This document shows, piece by piece, positions 50,862 through 56,430 of a stretch of 64,000 nucleotides of DNA. This DNA comes from Sipunculus nudus. Lineage: Eukaryota; Annelida; Sipuncula; Golfingiida; Sipunculidae. The notes under the pieces were generated by a model. That model did not search any database and was not told the origin of the DNA. It was given only the letters and a program-made list of their open reading frames with translations. How positions within the stretch are numbered: the first letter of the stretch is position 1; every line of letters starts with the position of its first letter. The position numbers were made by a program, and so were the translations under genes. The DNA lies in the NCBI GenBank assembly GCA_026874595.1, contig CM049314.1:55599812-55663811 (forward strand), read 5' to 3'.

Positions 50862-51519
50862 CACTGTATAATAATTAATATGTGTGTGTGTACATGGTCG
50901 AGAACATGTATTTTAAAATAAGGGTATTGATATTTAACTGTAAAATGTTATATCATAGAACCAGACTGAACCAGAATAATCTATCCAGCTAGGAGATCTA
51001 TTAATTTTATTAACTGCAGGTCTTCAAAGAAAACGGAAATTATTTTTCACTTTTAGTAATTTAGACTTTAAGTTTAACAACCCTGTCTCTCGTCATCCAG
51101 CCACCTCATAACTGATCTGTGATCATTATCAAACCAGGCACCACTGAAAGCAACTTTGCATTCAATCATTTCAAAAACAGAAGTAATACCGTTGTATGAA
51201 TTTCTTAGAACAGACAATACTAAAATGCATACTCACCATAAATAATGCCCAATCCAGTTTCATGTACAAAACGAAATCGCCTATGCTTGAACATCCATAT
51301 TGTGATTACTGTCAAAATAAGTAACGACAAGTACATCAAAATATTGAGACTGTCGAGTCTGTGTGAACGCTTGACTTTTTCTTCCACCTGGACATCGATG
51401 GGGCCTTTCCCGCCCTCCTGTGCAGCAATAGCACAGGCACAGACGAGGGCCACCAGACACAGGTAACTAAACCTGATATAGGTGTATCTGACAGTTCTGA
51501 GAGTCATGTTGGAAGCCAT
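10456..51519 (-). CDS. SLC9A6/7/9: Organellar Na+/H+ exchanger, SLC9A6/7/9 clade (14 exons; 3' end not found)
   Basis: Predicted to exchange Na+ or K+ for H+ across endosome/Golgi-type membranes and so set luminal pH; this role is known for NHE6/7/9, not shown here. Exons (minus strand): 51519-51237, 32820-32597, 31390-31313, 29703-29627, 29146-29049, 28209-28104, 20510-20372, 19580-19475, 18745-18657, 16939-16835, 16407-16296, 15524-15371, 12577-12526, 10515-10456. All introns are GT-AG and every phase joins, giving 561 codons without a stop. Diagnostic blocks: [15 protein letters not shown] (exon 1), [13 protein letters not shown] (exon 3), SATDP (exons 5/6), [10 protein letters not shown] with the acidic and Asn-Asp residues of the ion site (about 275-284), [11 protein letters not shown] (exon 10), [15 protein letters not shown] (about 471-485). 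The HRRFRF...ETGL block separates this clade from plasma-membrane NHE1-5 and from NHE8. The start is the ATG at 51519, with A at -3 and G at +4; the frame is open upstream only to a GTG two codons earlier. Family members usually continue for roughly 100 or more residues, so the tail is incomplete. Which of 6, 7 or 9 cannot be said, since many invertebrates have one gene for the clade. Confidence 0.95.
10516..12525 (-). other. SLC9A6/7/9: Intron 13
   Basis: 2.0 kb, AT-rich; no repeat or further exon recognised. Open frames at 10914-11132 and 11700-11900 have no motif. Confidence 0.7.
12526..12577 (-). CDS. SLC9A6/7/9: Exchanger exon 13: start of cytosolic tail
   Basis: 52 nt; acceptor CTTCTTCTGGTTGTAG, donor GTGAGT; phase 2 in, phase 0 out. 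Joined to exon 12 it reads [19 protein letters not shown]; the IRVGVD block directly after the last helix is a hallmark of NHE6/7/9. Open frames on the other strand at 12435-12786 are shadows. Confidence 0.9.
12922..13117 (-). mobile_element. Short GGATCC-ended repeat (MITE-like)
   Basis: On the minus strand it begins CGGATCCAGG (reverse complement at about 13100) and carries GTCCGGACCCCC, a run of C/G tracts and AAAATTTTGCGGCCTGGACC before closing with AATCCTGGATTCGCCCCTG. It matches 56605-56803 on the other strand and, partly, 27815-27985. Open frame 12922-13167 is due to the repeat. Confidence 0.75.
13551..14952. mobile_element. Non-autonomous DNA element with 27-bp terminal inverted repeats
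   Basis: Left end ATTACCGTAAAATCTCCACT and the reverse complement of the right end (ATTACCATAAAATCTCCACT) match over about 27 bases to TTAAAACC with one difference. The 1.4-kb interior has no transposase; open frames at 13570-13755, 14036-14296, 14338-14643 and 14735-15001 show no domain. The subterminal GCGGTTTTAA unit recurs near 14835, 14906 and 14924. Confidence 0.8.
15371..15524 (-). CDS. SLC9A6/7/9: Exchanger exon 12: GLRGA helix
   Basis: 154 nt; acceptor TCTCTTTCAG, donor AG|GTCAGA (weak); phase 1 in, phase 2 out. Completes [16 protein letters not shown], the Arg-containing helix needed for exchange in the NHE family, and runs to [14 protein letters not shown]. The reading frame stays open for 13 more codons past the donor and ends at a TGA at 15331-15333, so unspliced transcripts would give a slightly shorter protein lacking the cytosolic tail. 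Confidence 0.95.
15525..16295 (-). other. SLC9A6/7/9: Intron 11
   Basis: 770 bp, no feature recognised. Confidence 0.85.
16296..16407 (-). CDS. SLC9A6/7/9: Exchanger exon 11
   Basis: 112 nt; acceptor AATCCTCAG, donor G|GTGAGT; phase 0 in, phase 1 out. Encodes [20 protein letters not shown] and [17 protein letters not shown]. The [13 protein letters not shown] and [10 protein letters not shown] blocks match the organellar clade closely. Confidence 0.97.
16408..16834 (-). other. SLC9A6/7/9: Intron 10
   Basis: 427 bp, AT-rich, no feature seen. Confidence 0.85.
16835..16939 (-). CDS. SLC9A6/7/9: Exchanger exon 10
   Basis: 105 nt, phase 0 at both ends; acceptor TGTTTTGCAG, donor GTAAGT. Encodes [20 protein letters not shown] and [15 protein letters not shown]; the AENF-x-F-x-Y-x-G helix is conserved in all NHE proteins. 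Confidence 0.97.
16940..18656 (-). other. SLC9A6/7/9: Intron 9, containing a short inverted-repeat element
   Basis: 1.7 kb. Contains the 560-bp element at 17548-18107 and a low-complexity CAAGTCCAAGT tract at 17358-17425. Nothing else seen. Confidence 0.85.
17548..18107. mobile_element. MITE-like element with ~57-bp terminal inverted repeats
   Basis: Left end GGGGCTGTCCCACTTAGGCG (17548 on) and the reverse complement of the right end (GGGGCTGTCCCACTTAGGGA) match, and the similarity continues for about 57 bases through CCTCATGGTCGCC. The body (560 bp in all) has CGACAACCTACGACAAC-type tandem units. Open frames inside (17533-17724, 17825-18034, 17836-18024, 17979-18215) are by-products of this composition. 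No clear target-site duplication could be read at the borders. Confidence 0.85.
18657..18745 (-). CDS. SLC9A6/7/9: Exchanger exon 9
   Basis: 89 nt; acceptor GTGTTCCAG, donor GTAGGT; phase 1 in, phase 0 out. Encodes [20 protein letters not shown] and PESKARTKQ. The VAVLFCGI-x-QAHYT block is diagnostic of the NHE6/7/9 clade. Confidence 0.97.
18746..19474 (-). other. SLC9A6/7/9: Intron 8
   Basis: 730 bp, no feature recognised. Confidence 0.85.
19475..19580 (-). CDS. SLC9A6/7/9: Exchanger exon 8
   Basis: 106 nt; acceptor TTTATTCAG, donor G|GTCAGT; phase 0 in, phase 1 out. Encodes [20 protein letters not shown] and [15 protein letters not shown], a conserved block (LLET-x-LFFLMS) of the organellar exchangers. 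Confidence 0.96.
19581..20371 (-). other. SLC9A6/7/9: Intron 7
   Basis: 790 bp, AT-rich, no repeat or gene recognised. Confidence 0.85.
20372..20510 (-). CDS. SLC9A6/7/9: Exchanger exon 7
   Basis: 139 nt; acceptor AAATTACAG, donor GTATCC (weak at +4 to +6); phase 2 in, phase 0 out. Encodes [20 protein letters not shown] then [17 protein letters not shown] and the start of the next helix (SAMGIATAI). Confidence 0.94.
22067..22122. promoter_or_regulatory. Cluster of TGACCTTGA (nuclear-receptor-type) half-sites
   Basis: TGACCTTGA occurs at 22067, 22087 and 22114, and TGACCTT again at 22106. The reverse complement TCAAGGTCA is the extended half-site bound by SF-1/ERR-type receptors. The stretch is a low-complexity GACCTT(G/T) repeat, so the pattern may be simple-sequence drift. 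Confidence 0.25.
25150..25445 (-). mobile_element. tRNA-derived SINE-like element
   Basis: On the minus strand TGGTCAAGGAATAGAGC (25442-25426, box A-like) is followed about 35 bases later by GAGTTCTAATCTC (25400-25388, box B-like), then a GC-richer body (CCCCCATCCTGG, GGGTTCCTCAATGG). No complete tRNA fold. The base composition is clearly unlike the intron around it. Confidence 0.55.
25935..25958 (-). CDS. SLC9A6/7/9: Candidate 24-nt alternative microexon of the exchanger
   Basis: On the minus strand TTTCTGTTGCAG precedes, and GTACTG follows, a 24-nt block. It enters and leaves in phase 2, exactly the phase of the exon 6/7 junction, so it could be included or skipped without shifting the frame, adding eight residues (TIEIAKTS) in the loop after the ion-binding helix. 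Without it exons 6 and 7 already join perfectly and match the family. A chance pair of splice-like signals in a 7.6-kb intron is quite possible. Confidence 0.25.
27815..27985 (+). mobile_element. Truncated copy of short GGATCC-ended repeat
   Basis: Shares with 56605-56803 and the reverse of 12922-13117 the order: GGNCCGGAC-like start, ACAACCNTTTTTTA, ANNAATTTTNNGNNCTNGACCCC, then CTTTTTTCTGGATC. The defined ends are missing here. Confidence 0.5.
28104..28209 (-). CDS. SLC9A6/7/9: Exchanger exon 6: ion-binding core
   Basis: 106 nt; acceptor TTTTCAG, donor GG|GTGAGT; phase 1 in, phase 2 out. Encodes [20 protein letters not shown] then [15 protein letters not shown]. The Glu of FGES and the Asn-Asp pair are the residues that carry cation and proton in the NHE family; all three are intact. 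Confidence 0.97.
28210..29048 (-). other. SLC9A6/7/9: Intron 5 with GAT-type microsatellite
   Basis: 840 bp. A GATGAT-rich tract at 28298-28360 creates an acidic open frame on the plus strand (28194-28391) that is not a gene. No other feature seen. Confidence 0.85.
29049..29146 (-). CDS. SLC9A6/7/9: Exchanger exon 5
   Basis: 98 nt; acceptor TCTGACAG, donor G|GTAAGT. Encodes [20 protein letters not shown] and [12 protein letters not shown]. The ATDP motif closes a conserved membrane helix of the exchanger core. Confidence 0.96.
29147..29626 (-). other. SLC9A6/7/9: Intron 4
   Basis: 480 bp with a G-homopolymer of about 13 bases at 29382-29395. Nothing else seen. Confidence 0.85.
29627..29703 (-). 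CDS. SLC9A6/7/9: Exchanger exon 4
   Basis: 77 nt; acceptor TCTTTACAG, donor GG|GTAAGT; phase 0 in, phase 2 out. Encodes [20 protein letters not shown] and SCFVI, matching the family block F-x-N-x-G-x-I-x2-YA-x2-GT. Confidence 0.96.
29704..31312 (-). other. SLC9A6/7/9: Intron 3
   Basis: 1.6 kb, AT-rich. No repeat or exon was recognised. A hydrophobic open frame at 30546-30800 lacks a usable acceptor and is not called. Confidence 0.8.
31313..31390 (-). CDS. SLC9A6/7/9: Exchanger exon 3
   Basis: 78 nt, phase 0 at both ends; acceptor TTTTTTTAG, donor GTAAGT. Encodes [20 protein letters not shown] and GYSMKR. The FF-x-LLPPIIF block is a pore-lining helix conserved across NHE proteins. Confidence 0.96.
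31391..32596 (-). other. SLC9A6/7/9: Intron 2 with minisatellite-like array
   Basis: Mostly occupied by diverged tandem units at 31705-32075 (see that entry). The rest is AT-rich with no feature seen. Confidence 0.85.
31705..32075. repeat. Minisatellite-like array, first locus
   Basis: Three units of about 126-150 bp are marked by TGACCTC at 31713, 31839 and 31988, each followed by AAATATGNNNGGNTTTGC and, in two, by a GGTGAG(A/G)T block. CATGGTGACACCACAG joins units. It belongs to the same family as 48057-48640, so the family has spread as well as expanded in tandem. Confidence 0.7.
32597..32820 (-). CDS. SLC9A6/7/9: Exchanger exon 2
   Basis: Acceptor ATTTTACAG at 32821, donor GTAAGG at 32596; enters in phase 1 and leaves in phase 0. 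Encodes [11 protein letters not shown], continuing the membrane segment begun in exon 1, then a long polar luminal loop with candidate N-glycosylation sequons (NSS and NES), ending QKELSEK. Confidence 0.95.
33265..33505. repeat. Diverged tandem duplication, ~120-bp unit
   Basis: Two adjacent similar units start near 33265 (ATTGTAGCTGGCACCACCAG) and 33387 (CATTGTAGGTAGCAACACCT) and each continues to CATATCAAACTCCTCC / TACATCAAACTTCCCC. The minus strand of the second copy is open for 86 codons with no family recognised. It lies 440 bp upstream of exon 2. Confidence 0.65.
34258..35115 (-). mobile_element. Non-autonomous repeat element, copy A
   Basis: Reads in the same order as 53391-54160 but on the opposite strand. 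Its end is CAGTGGTGCATCC (reverse complement at about 35101-35113) against CAGTGGCGGATCC at 53390-53402; both continue through ACTTTCCAATTCATAAG and later through the TTTGCAAAATRTTACTATTT-like block (34627-34655 and 53830-53860). A G-homopolymer of about 18 bases (34864-34881) lies inside. Probably a MITE-like DNA element; the far end is not defined. Confidence 0.6.
36124..36410. promoter_or_regulatory. Cluster of MEF2-type sites and E-boxes in short repeats
   Basis: Three decamers match the MEF2 consensus CTA(A/T)4TAG exactly: CTATAAATAG at 36250-36259 and 36312-36321, and CTATTTATAG at 36399-36408. E-boxes CACCTG (36151-36156) and CAGCTG (36230-36235) lie in the same stretch. The unit ACTGAGTGAACTCTTGACCT recurs about four times, so the motifs may simply have been copied with a minisatellite. 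The same decamers could also be read as TATA-like sequence. An enhancer role for the host gene is conjecture. Confidence 0.35.
36930..37970. repeat. Tandem array, ~170-350 bp units, ending in GACG-rich block
   Basis: Four diverged units begin near 36940, 37120, 37295 and 37615, each with a start like TTCNNCTNCCNTAACTNAGC, a middle ACTGAANNNNAACCATTTGAAC and an end GAGAAGAAGNTTTTT. The array closes at 37905-37970 with ACGTACGACGCACAACACACGACGC-type sequence and CATAAGCTCAC. Repeats of this style are familiar to me from molluscan and other invertebrate genomes; that recollection is the only basis for the comparison. Confidence 0.65.
40395..40905 (+). repeat. Direct repeat, copy 1 (pairs with 43700-44175)
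   Basis: Aligns in the same orientation with 43700-44175, about 3.3 kb further on. Shared blocks include TTTTGACATCTCA, AAGCATATTGGTAAA/GAGCATATTGGTAAA, CCTGCATGTTTGTTGAATTT against CTGCATGTCTGTGGAATTT, TGTATTCTTTTGT and the GCAACAGGA block. Similarity spans about 480 bp with moderate divergence and indels. Confidence 0.75.
41361..41560 (+). mobile_element. tRNA-derived SINE-like head
   Basis: TGGTCTCGGTGGAG (41361 on) resembles a polymerase III box A, and GAGCTCAAATCTC (about 41402-41414) a box B, about 40 bp apart, followed by an unrelated body. It is a degenerate tRNA-like promoter, not a functional tRNA: no full cloverleaf is seen. Confidence 0.45.
41575..41845 (-). repeat. Conserved dispersed repeat, copy 1
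   Basis: The minus strand of this stretch is closely similar to the plus strand at 60165-60400. Shared blocks are CTGCAAGYATAAAATGGC, GATCGGGTTCRGCTCTC, CATGGCTGG, TCTCCGCTNCTGGGATCGG and TAAACGGTGRCGGTC. Both copies are GC-richer than their surroundings and open in more than one frame, but the open frames are not the same, so it is more likely a repeat body than a protein. Confidence 0.75.
43700..44175 (+). repeat. Direct repeat, copy 2 (pairs with 40395-40905)
   Basis: Second member of the pair described at 40395. The same order of blocks is kept from TTTTTGACATCTCAGGGC (about 43768) to TAAGTTGTGTATTCATGG (about 44180). Either a local duplication within intron 1 or two insertions of one repeat family. 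Confidence 0.75.
45030..45095 (-). mobile_element. tRNA-derived SINE-like fragment
   Basis: On the minus strand TAGTGAAAGGGG (box A-like) is followed about 40 bases later by GGTTTGGATCC (box B-like). No cloverleaf pairing was traced. The size of the downstream body is not defined. Confidence 0.45.
47707..47881. mobile_element. Short inverted-repeat element (MITE-like), ~175 bp
   Basis: Left end CAGTGAAACCTGTCTTAAAG and right end (reverse complement) AGTGAATCCTGTGAAATAAG are imperfect inverted repeats. The body is built of repeated AAGACCACC/GAGACCACC units. Too short to code for protein; a non-autonomous DNA element is the likeliest reading. Confidence 0.6.
48057..48640. repeat. Minisatellite-like array, second locus
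   Basis: Units of about 105-190 bp are marked by TGACCT(C/T)ATTAAATATGC or variants at 48069, 48202, 48395 and 48499, followed by GAATTGAA(C/T)TCAGGTGAGA and later ATCAAATCC/ATCAAAATC. The same family occurs at 31705-32075. An ATGT microsatellite (48282-48306) interrupts it. Confidence 0.7.
49605..49930 (+). mobile_element. tRNA-derived SINE-like element
   Basis: Starts with GTGGCATAATGGTTAGGGCA, a close match to a tRNA 5' part including box A; the box B region is decayed (GCCATGCAATGACTCC). The body contains GGGTTGTATGCTCCCCAGTG and GTACATTGAGACTGA. About 300 bp is a usual SINE size. Confidence 0.6.
50820..50862. repeat. ACAT/AT microsatellite
   Basis: An ACAT tract running into an AT tract, in intron 1 about 370 bp downstream (transcript sense) of exon 1. 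Confidence 0.95.
51237..51519 (-). CDS. SLC9A6/7/9: Exchanger exon 1: signal/first membrane segment
   Basis: Encodes the N-terminus: a hydrophobic stretch ([15 protein letters not shown], about residues 18-32) that may act as a signal anchor or cleaved signal, a charged luminal part, then a membrane segment ([19 protein letters not shown]) followed by [18 protein letters not shown]. The donor is G|GTGAGT at 51236, phase 1. A second in-frame ATG follows at codon 5, so initiation could vary slightly. Confidence 0.93.
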
Positions 51520-52715
51520 GTTCACACCCCCTATCTGGGATCATTCTGTAAACATGTTACCGAGCTGCCTCTCGTTTACAATCAATGGGTTTGGGCAATT
51601 TTTCAATTTCAACATTTCCTATAGTACTATACATGTTTCTCTAAAAAAATACCCAGGCTATCTTTTTCAGTTGCGCTTATTTTTGTCAGAAATATAAGTT
51701 TAAGACATATTTTATGATAAAATTGCATGAAAAGCGTAAAGCTGAACCTTGAACAATGTGTAAACAAAACTCATTCTGGCCGCACGATGTTAAAATGCAC
51801 CACACCCACCCAGCTGTCACTTCATTTGGAAGCAATCACCCTTGGCCCAAGTGGGCAGTTTTTCGTATTTTGATTGAATAAAAACACCAAGAGATATAGA
51901 GGTTTCTCATTTTGCCAATTTAGATATTATGGAGACACATTTCAGTATATATAAAATGCTAAACATATAACAAAGAGTGAATAATTTTACAGTATTAATT
52001 TCCCTTTAAATAAAACCACACCTATGGGGGGGGGGGGGGGACTGTAGCATGACAGTCATTATCTTCTTTGGACAAAATTAAAATGACTGGATTTAAAAGT
52101 TAAAATTTTAGGCAGTAAATAAACTTAATTAACTTTATATGAAAATAATCATCATCTCTCCTGAAAAAAAAATTGGAGCCGTGAAATACACATGCCTTAA
52201 TTTTAATTACCGCCTGCGTGCCCAGTGGGTTTCAAGGGGTTTGAAACCTGGCTCTTCAACTGTGATAAAAATATGAAATTAAATTACCTTCAGATTATCT
52301 TACTATTCGATGTACCTTAATTCTTTTCTTATTAGTTTACAGCAGACTTTTGAACACTCGATACGGTGTTACTTATTTATGGAGTTGTATGTAAGAAGCT
52401 TAGGCCTATATGTTTTACTTAAAGGGGTCTATTCCGATAGCTGACGTCTATAAATTTAAGATATATGCATGTGCTTGTAGCGCGTGGGGGCCCGCTAAAA
52501 TAATCCAAATACGTATAACAATGACATCTGGCTGCATGTCAGACGAACCAGCACATTAAGTTACATGGTTTTCTGGTGTTTTATTTTTTGGTTTTTGTTT
52601 TTACCATCGGCGCAGGACCTGTGTTTACTAACAGCTTGCAGATAAACGAACTCACTCTTGCGTTATAAGAACTTTTTAAACAGGGATTGGATACAGTGCA
52701 CTAATATAAACGCAG

Positions 52716-52750
<35 letters not shown>

Positions 52751-53389
52751 TTTTGAGCCTAGTTTGGTCGAATGCTTTAGATATATAAACTAATTTATAA
52801 ATTAGCTAATGGAGCAGCTGAACTATTAATTATCATGGAAATTACATATTTCTCATTCAAGTGATTTTTGGGATCGTTAGTCGGAGAATTCAATTTATAA
52901 CTGCATTCACATTTGCATTTCCCCGCTCTGCACGTTTCCTGCTTTGTATTTAAATGCATCTATAAATGATGCATAGTGACACAAGCAAATGAAAATTCAT
53001 TTAAAACCAGGCAACCGAAAACTCCAAGAAATACTGATAAAACATATATACGGTATGGTCCCCAGGACCGGTAACTTCGATCCTGCCTTTGACTCATCCT
53101 CACGTTTATAAACATTGTTTATTCCCCGACGTAATATATCGTTTGCTCTAGTGGCATTAATTTTTAAATGTTTTAAATATTGATTTTGTTATGTTAAAAC
53201 AAAAATTATCTATCAATTTTCCACATAACTAACACGGCCACGAAGGCCAGTACGGAGTAAATGGTTTGTTGAATTTTTGTTAACTTTGCCTTCAGTAGAG
53301 GGCGCTCGATATCAGAAAATTTCCAGTACGTTCCACAGACATGAGAGCCTATGAAAGATATACATTATTTATTCTAAGTACATATCAGT
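51520..53389. other. 5' flank of exchanger gene; no gene recognised
   Basis: Contains the exchanger's 5' untranslated region and promoter on the minus strand, but I see no clear TATA box or initiator that would fix the start of transcription. There is a G-homopolymer of about 15 bases (52026-52041), an AAT microsatellite (52719-52750) and the fragment AGTAGAGGGCGCTC (53294-53307), which looks like a repeat remnant. Confidence 0.6.
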
Positions 53390-54160
53390 GGCGGATCCTG
53401 AGGGGGGCGCGCCCGCGGCGCGCGCCCCCCGGTTGAGCTGAAACATCTCTAATTTTCTTTTCCGATTTATTCATAATTTATTTTCATTTTACACAATTCT
53501 TTTTAATTCAGATTATTTAATTATCCACATTTGATTACTTTCCAATTCATAAGATGAGGATATTAATAAACAACTTTGTGAACGAGTCCATATTATAAGG
53601 TAACATTCAAATATTTCTATAACGAGTCTTTCTGTTATTACACCCTGGAACCCTGAAATTGCATTCGCCTGTGAGTGAGGCACGGCCTTCCCGTTAGCCT
53701 AAGGAAAAGCCGGTAAAAAGTTTGATATAGGACTTAACCATTTTAACAATTATTTTATTACGAGAATTACTTTTGAAAGATTATGAACAAAGAATGTTGA
53801 AGTCAAAGGCGAAAATGCACATCTATGTTTATAACTTGCAAAATATCATCTTTAAAAAGTAATTCTCGTGGTAAAATAATTGTTAAAAGTATTCAAGTGG
53901 AATGTTGATGTCAGTGGTGAAATTGCATCTACTTTCCCGTTAATATCCTTATTTTGTGGAAATATAAATATGAAAGCCGACCACATGTTAATATACCCCA
54001 AACAGAAAATCCTCATCCTTTAATTATGTGATAGGTACCACAAAATTTCCTCTTTACATCGCACATTAAAAAAAAAAAACCAAAATTTCCCCATACCCCC
54101 CCCCATATACCTGTAATTACCTTTAAGGGATACATGGTGAAAATAGATGAAATAAAAAAT
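53390..54160 (+). mobile_element. Non-autonomous repeat element, copy B
   Basis: Starts with CAGTGGCGGATCCTGAGGGG and a GC-palindromic block (GCGCGCCCGCGGCGCGCGCC), then follows the same order as copy A (35115 down to 34258). Around 53765 and 53860 the block AGAATTACTTTT also occurs inverted, so part of the body is itself duplicated. A related end, CAGTGGCGGATCCAGTGGC, occurs in reverse at 55424-55444. Confidence 0.6.
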
Positions 54161-54169
54161 AAATATTTC

Positions 54170-54175
<6 letters not shown>

Positions 54176-54221
<46 letters not shown>
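54176..54221. repeat. TA microsatellite
   Basis: TA tract of about 45 bp, inside the tail of the repeat element. Confidence 0.95.
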
Positions 54222-54224
<3 letters not shown>

Positions 54225-54552
54225 TTTACAAAACAAATTTTTAAGAACTTAGATTCAATAATACACATCAGCCATGCGGCTGATGGATATTATGAAGACT
54301 TAGTTCTTAATTTGAGCATTTAATATGTTTTGAATGTAAACCTTTTTTTAAAAAAAGAGGGCGGGGGTCTTTGATGGACATCTATGAGTATGTCAACCTT
54401 GCCTTGAGTTCACTGCCCTGGGCTCTCACGGGGTGAGATATATCACTATAATATTGTTATTTTAGTCCCCGAAGGAGCGTCTGTCCATCCATCCGCCCCT
54501 CCCTCCACATTATTTTACCACAAATCTCGAAGACCATCGCTGCTTTCTTCAG

Positions 54553-54595
54553 GGGCGGATCCAGGATTTTACAACGGGGGGGGGGGGGGGGTTGA
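54553..54595 (+). repeat. GGCGGATCC repeat end with G-homopolymer
   Basis: CAGGGGCGGATCCAGGATTT followed by a run of about 15 G. It has the same end as the elements at 12922-13117 and 56605-56803, but the body here is unrelated or lost. Confidence 0.55.
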
Positions 54596-54689
54596 ATCAG
54601 ATAATCGTTGTATATCGATACAGATAAAGTGCAAATTATGGTTTATATATATATAAATGGCCTCATATGCCACCGAGGGCATGAAGAGG

Positions 54690-54692
<3 letters not shown>

Positions 54693-54758
<66 letters not shown>
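54693..54758. repeat. TA microsatellite
   Basis: TA tract of about 65 bp. Confidence 0.95.
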
Positions 54759-54760
<2 letters not shown>

Positions 54761-54873
54761 CCTAGCATGTTTTCTTAAATATTTATGCACCATCGGTAAA
54801 TGAATTTCTCATCGATAAAAAAAATATAATCATAAATCAATGCTGTGGGTATATCAGTTTTCCAATCATTTTT

Positions 54874-54989
54874 TTAAAGTTCATCTTGTGTTTTCCTACG
54901 AACATTCAAATGGATATATACAGCCCCATTTAATCCTGGTCCGATTTCCATGTTTTTTATGACGAGCAAAACGTCTTCAGGGTTTACTT
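54874..54989 (-). pseudogene. Possible exon fragment, receptor ligand-binding-like
   Basis: On the minus strand the acceptor-like TTTATGATTGCAG is followed by an open stretch reading EVNPEDVLLVIKNMEIGPGL, NGAVYIHLNV and so on to a TAA at 54876. The pattern (PEDV...I...GL-NG-x-Y) loosely recalls the stretch of the ANF-receptor ligand-binding fold that lies between its two lobes (as in receptor guanylate cyclases). No neighbouring domain supports this, so treat it as a hint; it may be chance. Confidence 0.25.
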
Positions 54990-55423
54990 CTGCAATCATA
55001 AAGAAACATGCATATACATACACTGCATGTATACTGTGTTTAACTGAACGGTGATACAATATCATTCAGTTAAAATCGGTCAAGAGGGTATTTCCCCAAG
55101 ATAAGGCATAGGTGAAGAAAAGCGAGATATAAAATTTCAATATTTAGTTATTAATAATCACAAGCAATATGCCAAAGTCTAAAGAACCTGAACATATCGT
55201 GAGACCGGCGGAAATCATGACCGAGTAGTAGGCCTAATGCGGATAGAAATGTTAATGTCTGCATCCAGTGTGGATATATATCCAACTTATTCTTCTAAAA
55301 ATACAGAGAGAGATGGGCATATAGATACATGATTTTTTTGTCCATTTTACCCCAGCTTTTTTAAAAATTGAATTGGATATTTTTCTGATAAAAAATTATA
55401 ACTGTGGTTTCCCTCAGTCCCCA

Positions 55424-55446
55424 AAGCCACTGGATCCGCCACTGTT
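55424..55446 (-). repeat. Isolated GGCGGATCC repeat end
   Basis: Reverse complement reads CAGTGGCGGATCCAGTGGC, the same end as the element starting at 53390 and facing it. Together they could bound a 2.05-kb unit. Confidence 0.5.
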
Positions 55447-55979
55447 TCTTCACCAAAGTTTACAGACTTACACAGCACTTGTCTGACACGTGATTATAAA
55501 ACGCGGCGCAAATTCTGTTTTGCGAACCACTGCCCTCCAAAGTGGTCGTTCACTTTGCTTCCGATAATTTAATACTAAATAAGAACACTTAATGATTCCT
55601 TAAAGAGATATATATAGGGGAATTCAATGAATACTGTATTCAATAGAATTATTTTCAGACTTTTATTTATAAAAGGGGTTCCTTTCCAAGATTGCGGAAA
55701 ATAAGGTATCACTGATGTCACATGCACTGATGCCTCTCCTAGTTAAACATGACGGGGGACTATTTGTGCAGCTGGACCCTTGTTAGGCTTACATTATATC
55801 AATCATACAGATTAGGACATTGGTTATGAATTCGCTCTCATTCAGTCTAAACTGGAAATAACTATCCTGTTGCATGATCTGTCTTAATTGCAAGCGTACT
55901 TATAAAGCGCAAACTTTCAAATGCCTCGGCATCGTATAGCCTGCAGTGGCGCAAATTTATCCTCAAGAGTGTGCGTGTG

Positions 55980-56420
55980 TGTGTGTGGGGGGGGGGATGT
56001 CTCTCAGGGTGGGGAGATGACTCACAAGGGTGGGTGGGTGGGGGGGGGGGGAATGACAAGCGTGGAGGGTAGTCAAAATTGGGATTAAACAGACATGTTT
56101 ATACATATATATATATAATATATATCTTTTATTGTCTGTGTGACACATATCAAATATATATATCAATTAAATATAAGGTATTAAAAATAAGGTTTATGTT
56201 AATTCTAAACCTTTTAAATGTAAATATTTCATAGTAAACTCATATATAGAACCAAAGTCTAAAATTTTACTTATTTATATATTTCAACTGAAATATATAA
56301 ATATTATTTCGAATAGTGGGGGGGGGGGGGATGATTACATTGACCATCCCCCCCCTTGTAAAAAAAGTGGGGGGGGGGGGGATATATACCCCATCCCCCC
56401 CCCTATATTGACGCCCCTGG
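55980..56420. repeat. G/C-homopolymer and TG-rich simple sequence
   Basis: A GTGTGTGT tract (55974-55986), G-runs near 55987-55995, 56040-56051, 56318-56331 and 56369-56382, and C-runs near 56348-56356 and 56394-56403. Proline-rich open frames on the minus strand here (55862-56166, 56335-56658) are products of these runs. Confidence 0.85.
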
Positions 56421-56430
56421 TAGCCTGCAC

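Larger units (their letters stand above)
32821..51236 (-). other. SLC9A6/7/9: Intron 1 (18.4 kb), repeat-rich
   Basis: Carries most of the repeats in the gene: a 120-bp tandem pair (33265-33505), a GGATCC-ended element (34258-35115), a MEF2/E-box cluster in short repeats (36124-36410), a tandem array (36930-37970), a direct repeat pair (40395-40905 and 43700-44175), SINE-like heads (41361, 45030, 49605), a conserved dispersed repeat (41575-41845), a short inverted-repeat element (47707-47881) and a second copy of the minisatellite family (48057-48640). Open frames at 38678-39046 and 46350-46673 have no recognisable domain and no convincing splice borders. Confidence 0.85.

Noticed and set aside
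51517-51525. Exchanger start two codons earlier at 51525
   Set aside because: That codon is GTG; the first ATG is at 51519 and has a good initiation context (AACATGG).
55900-55940. 41-nt exon-like block (LYDAEAFESLRFI) on the minus strand between the two receptor-like fragments
   Set aside because: Its phase does not join either fragment with the borders I can see, and it is too short to judge.
55862-56166. Proline-rich protein on the minus strand
   Set aside because: Translation of G-homopolymers and a GT tract; no conserved domain.
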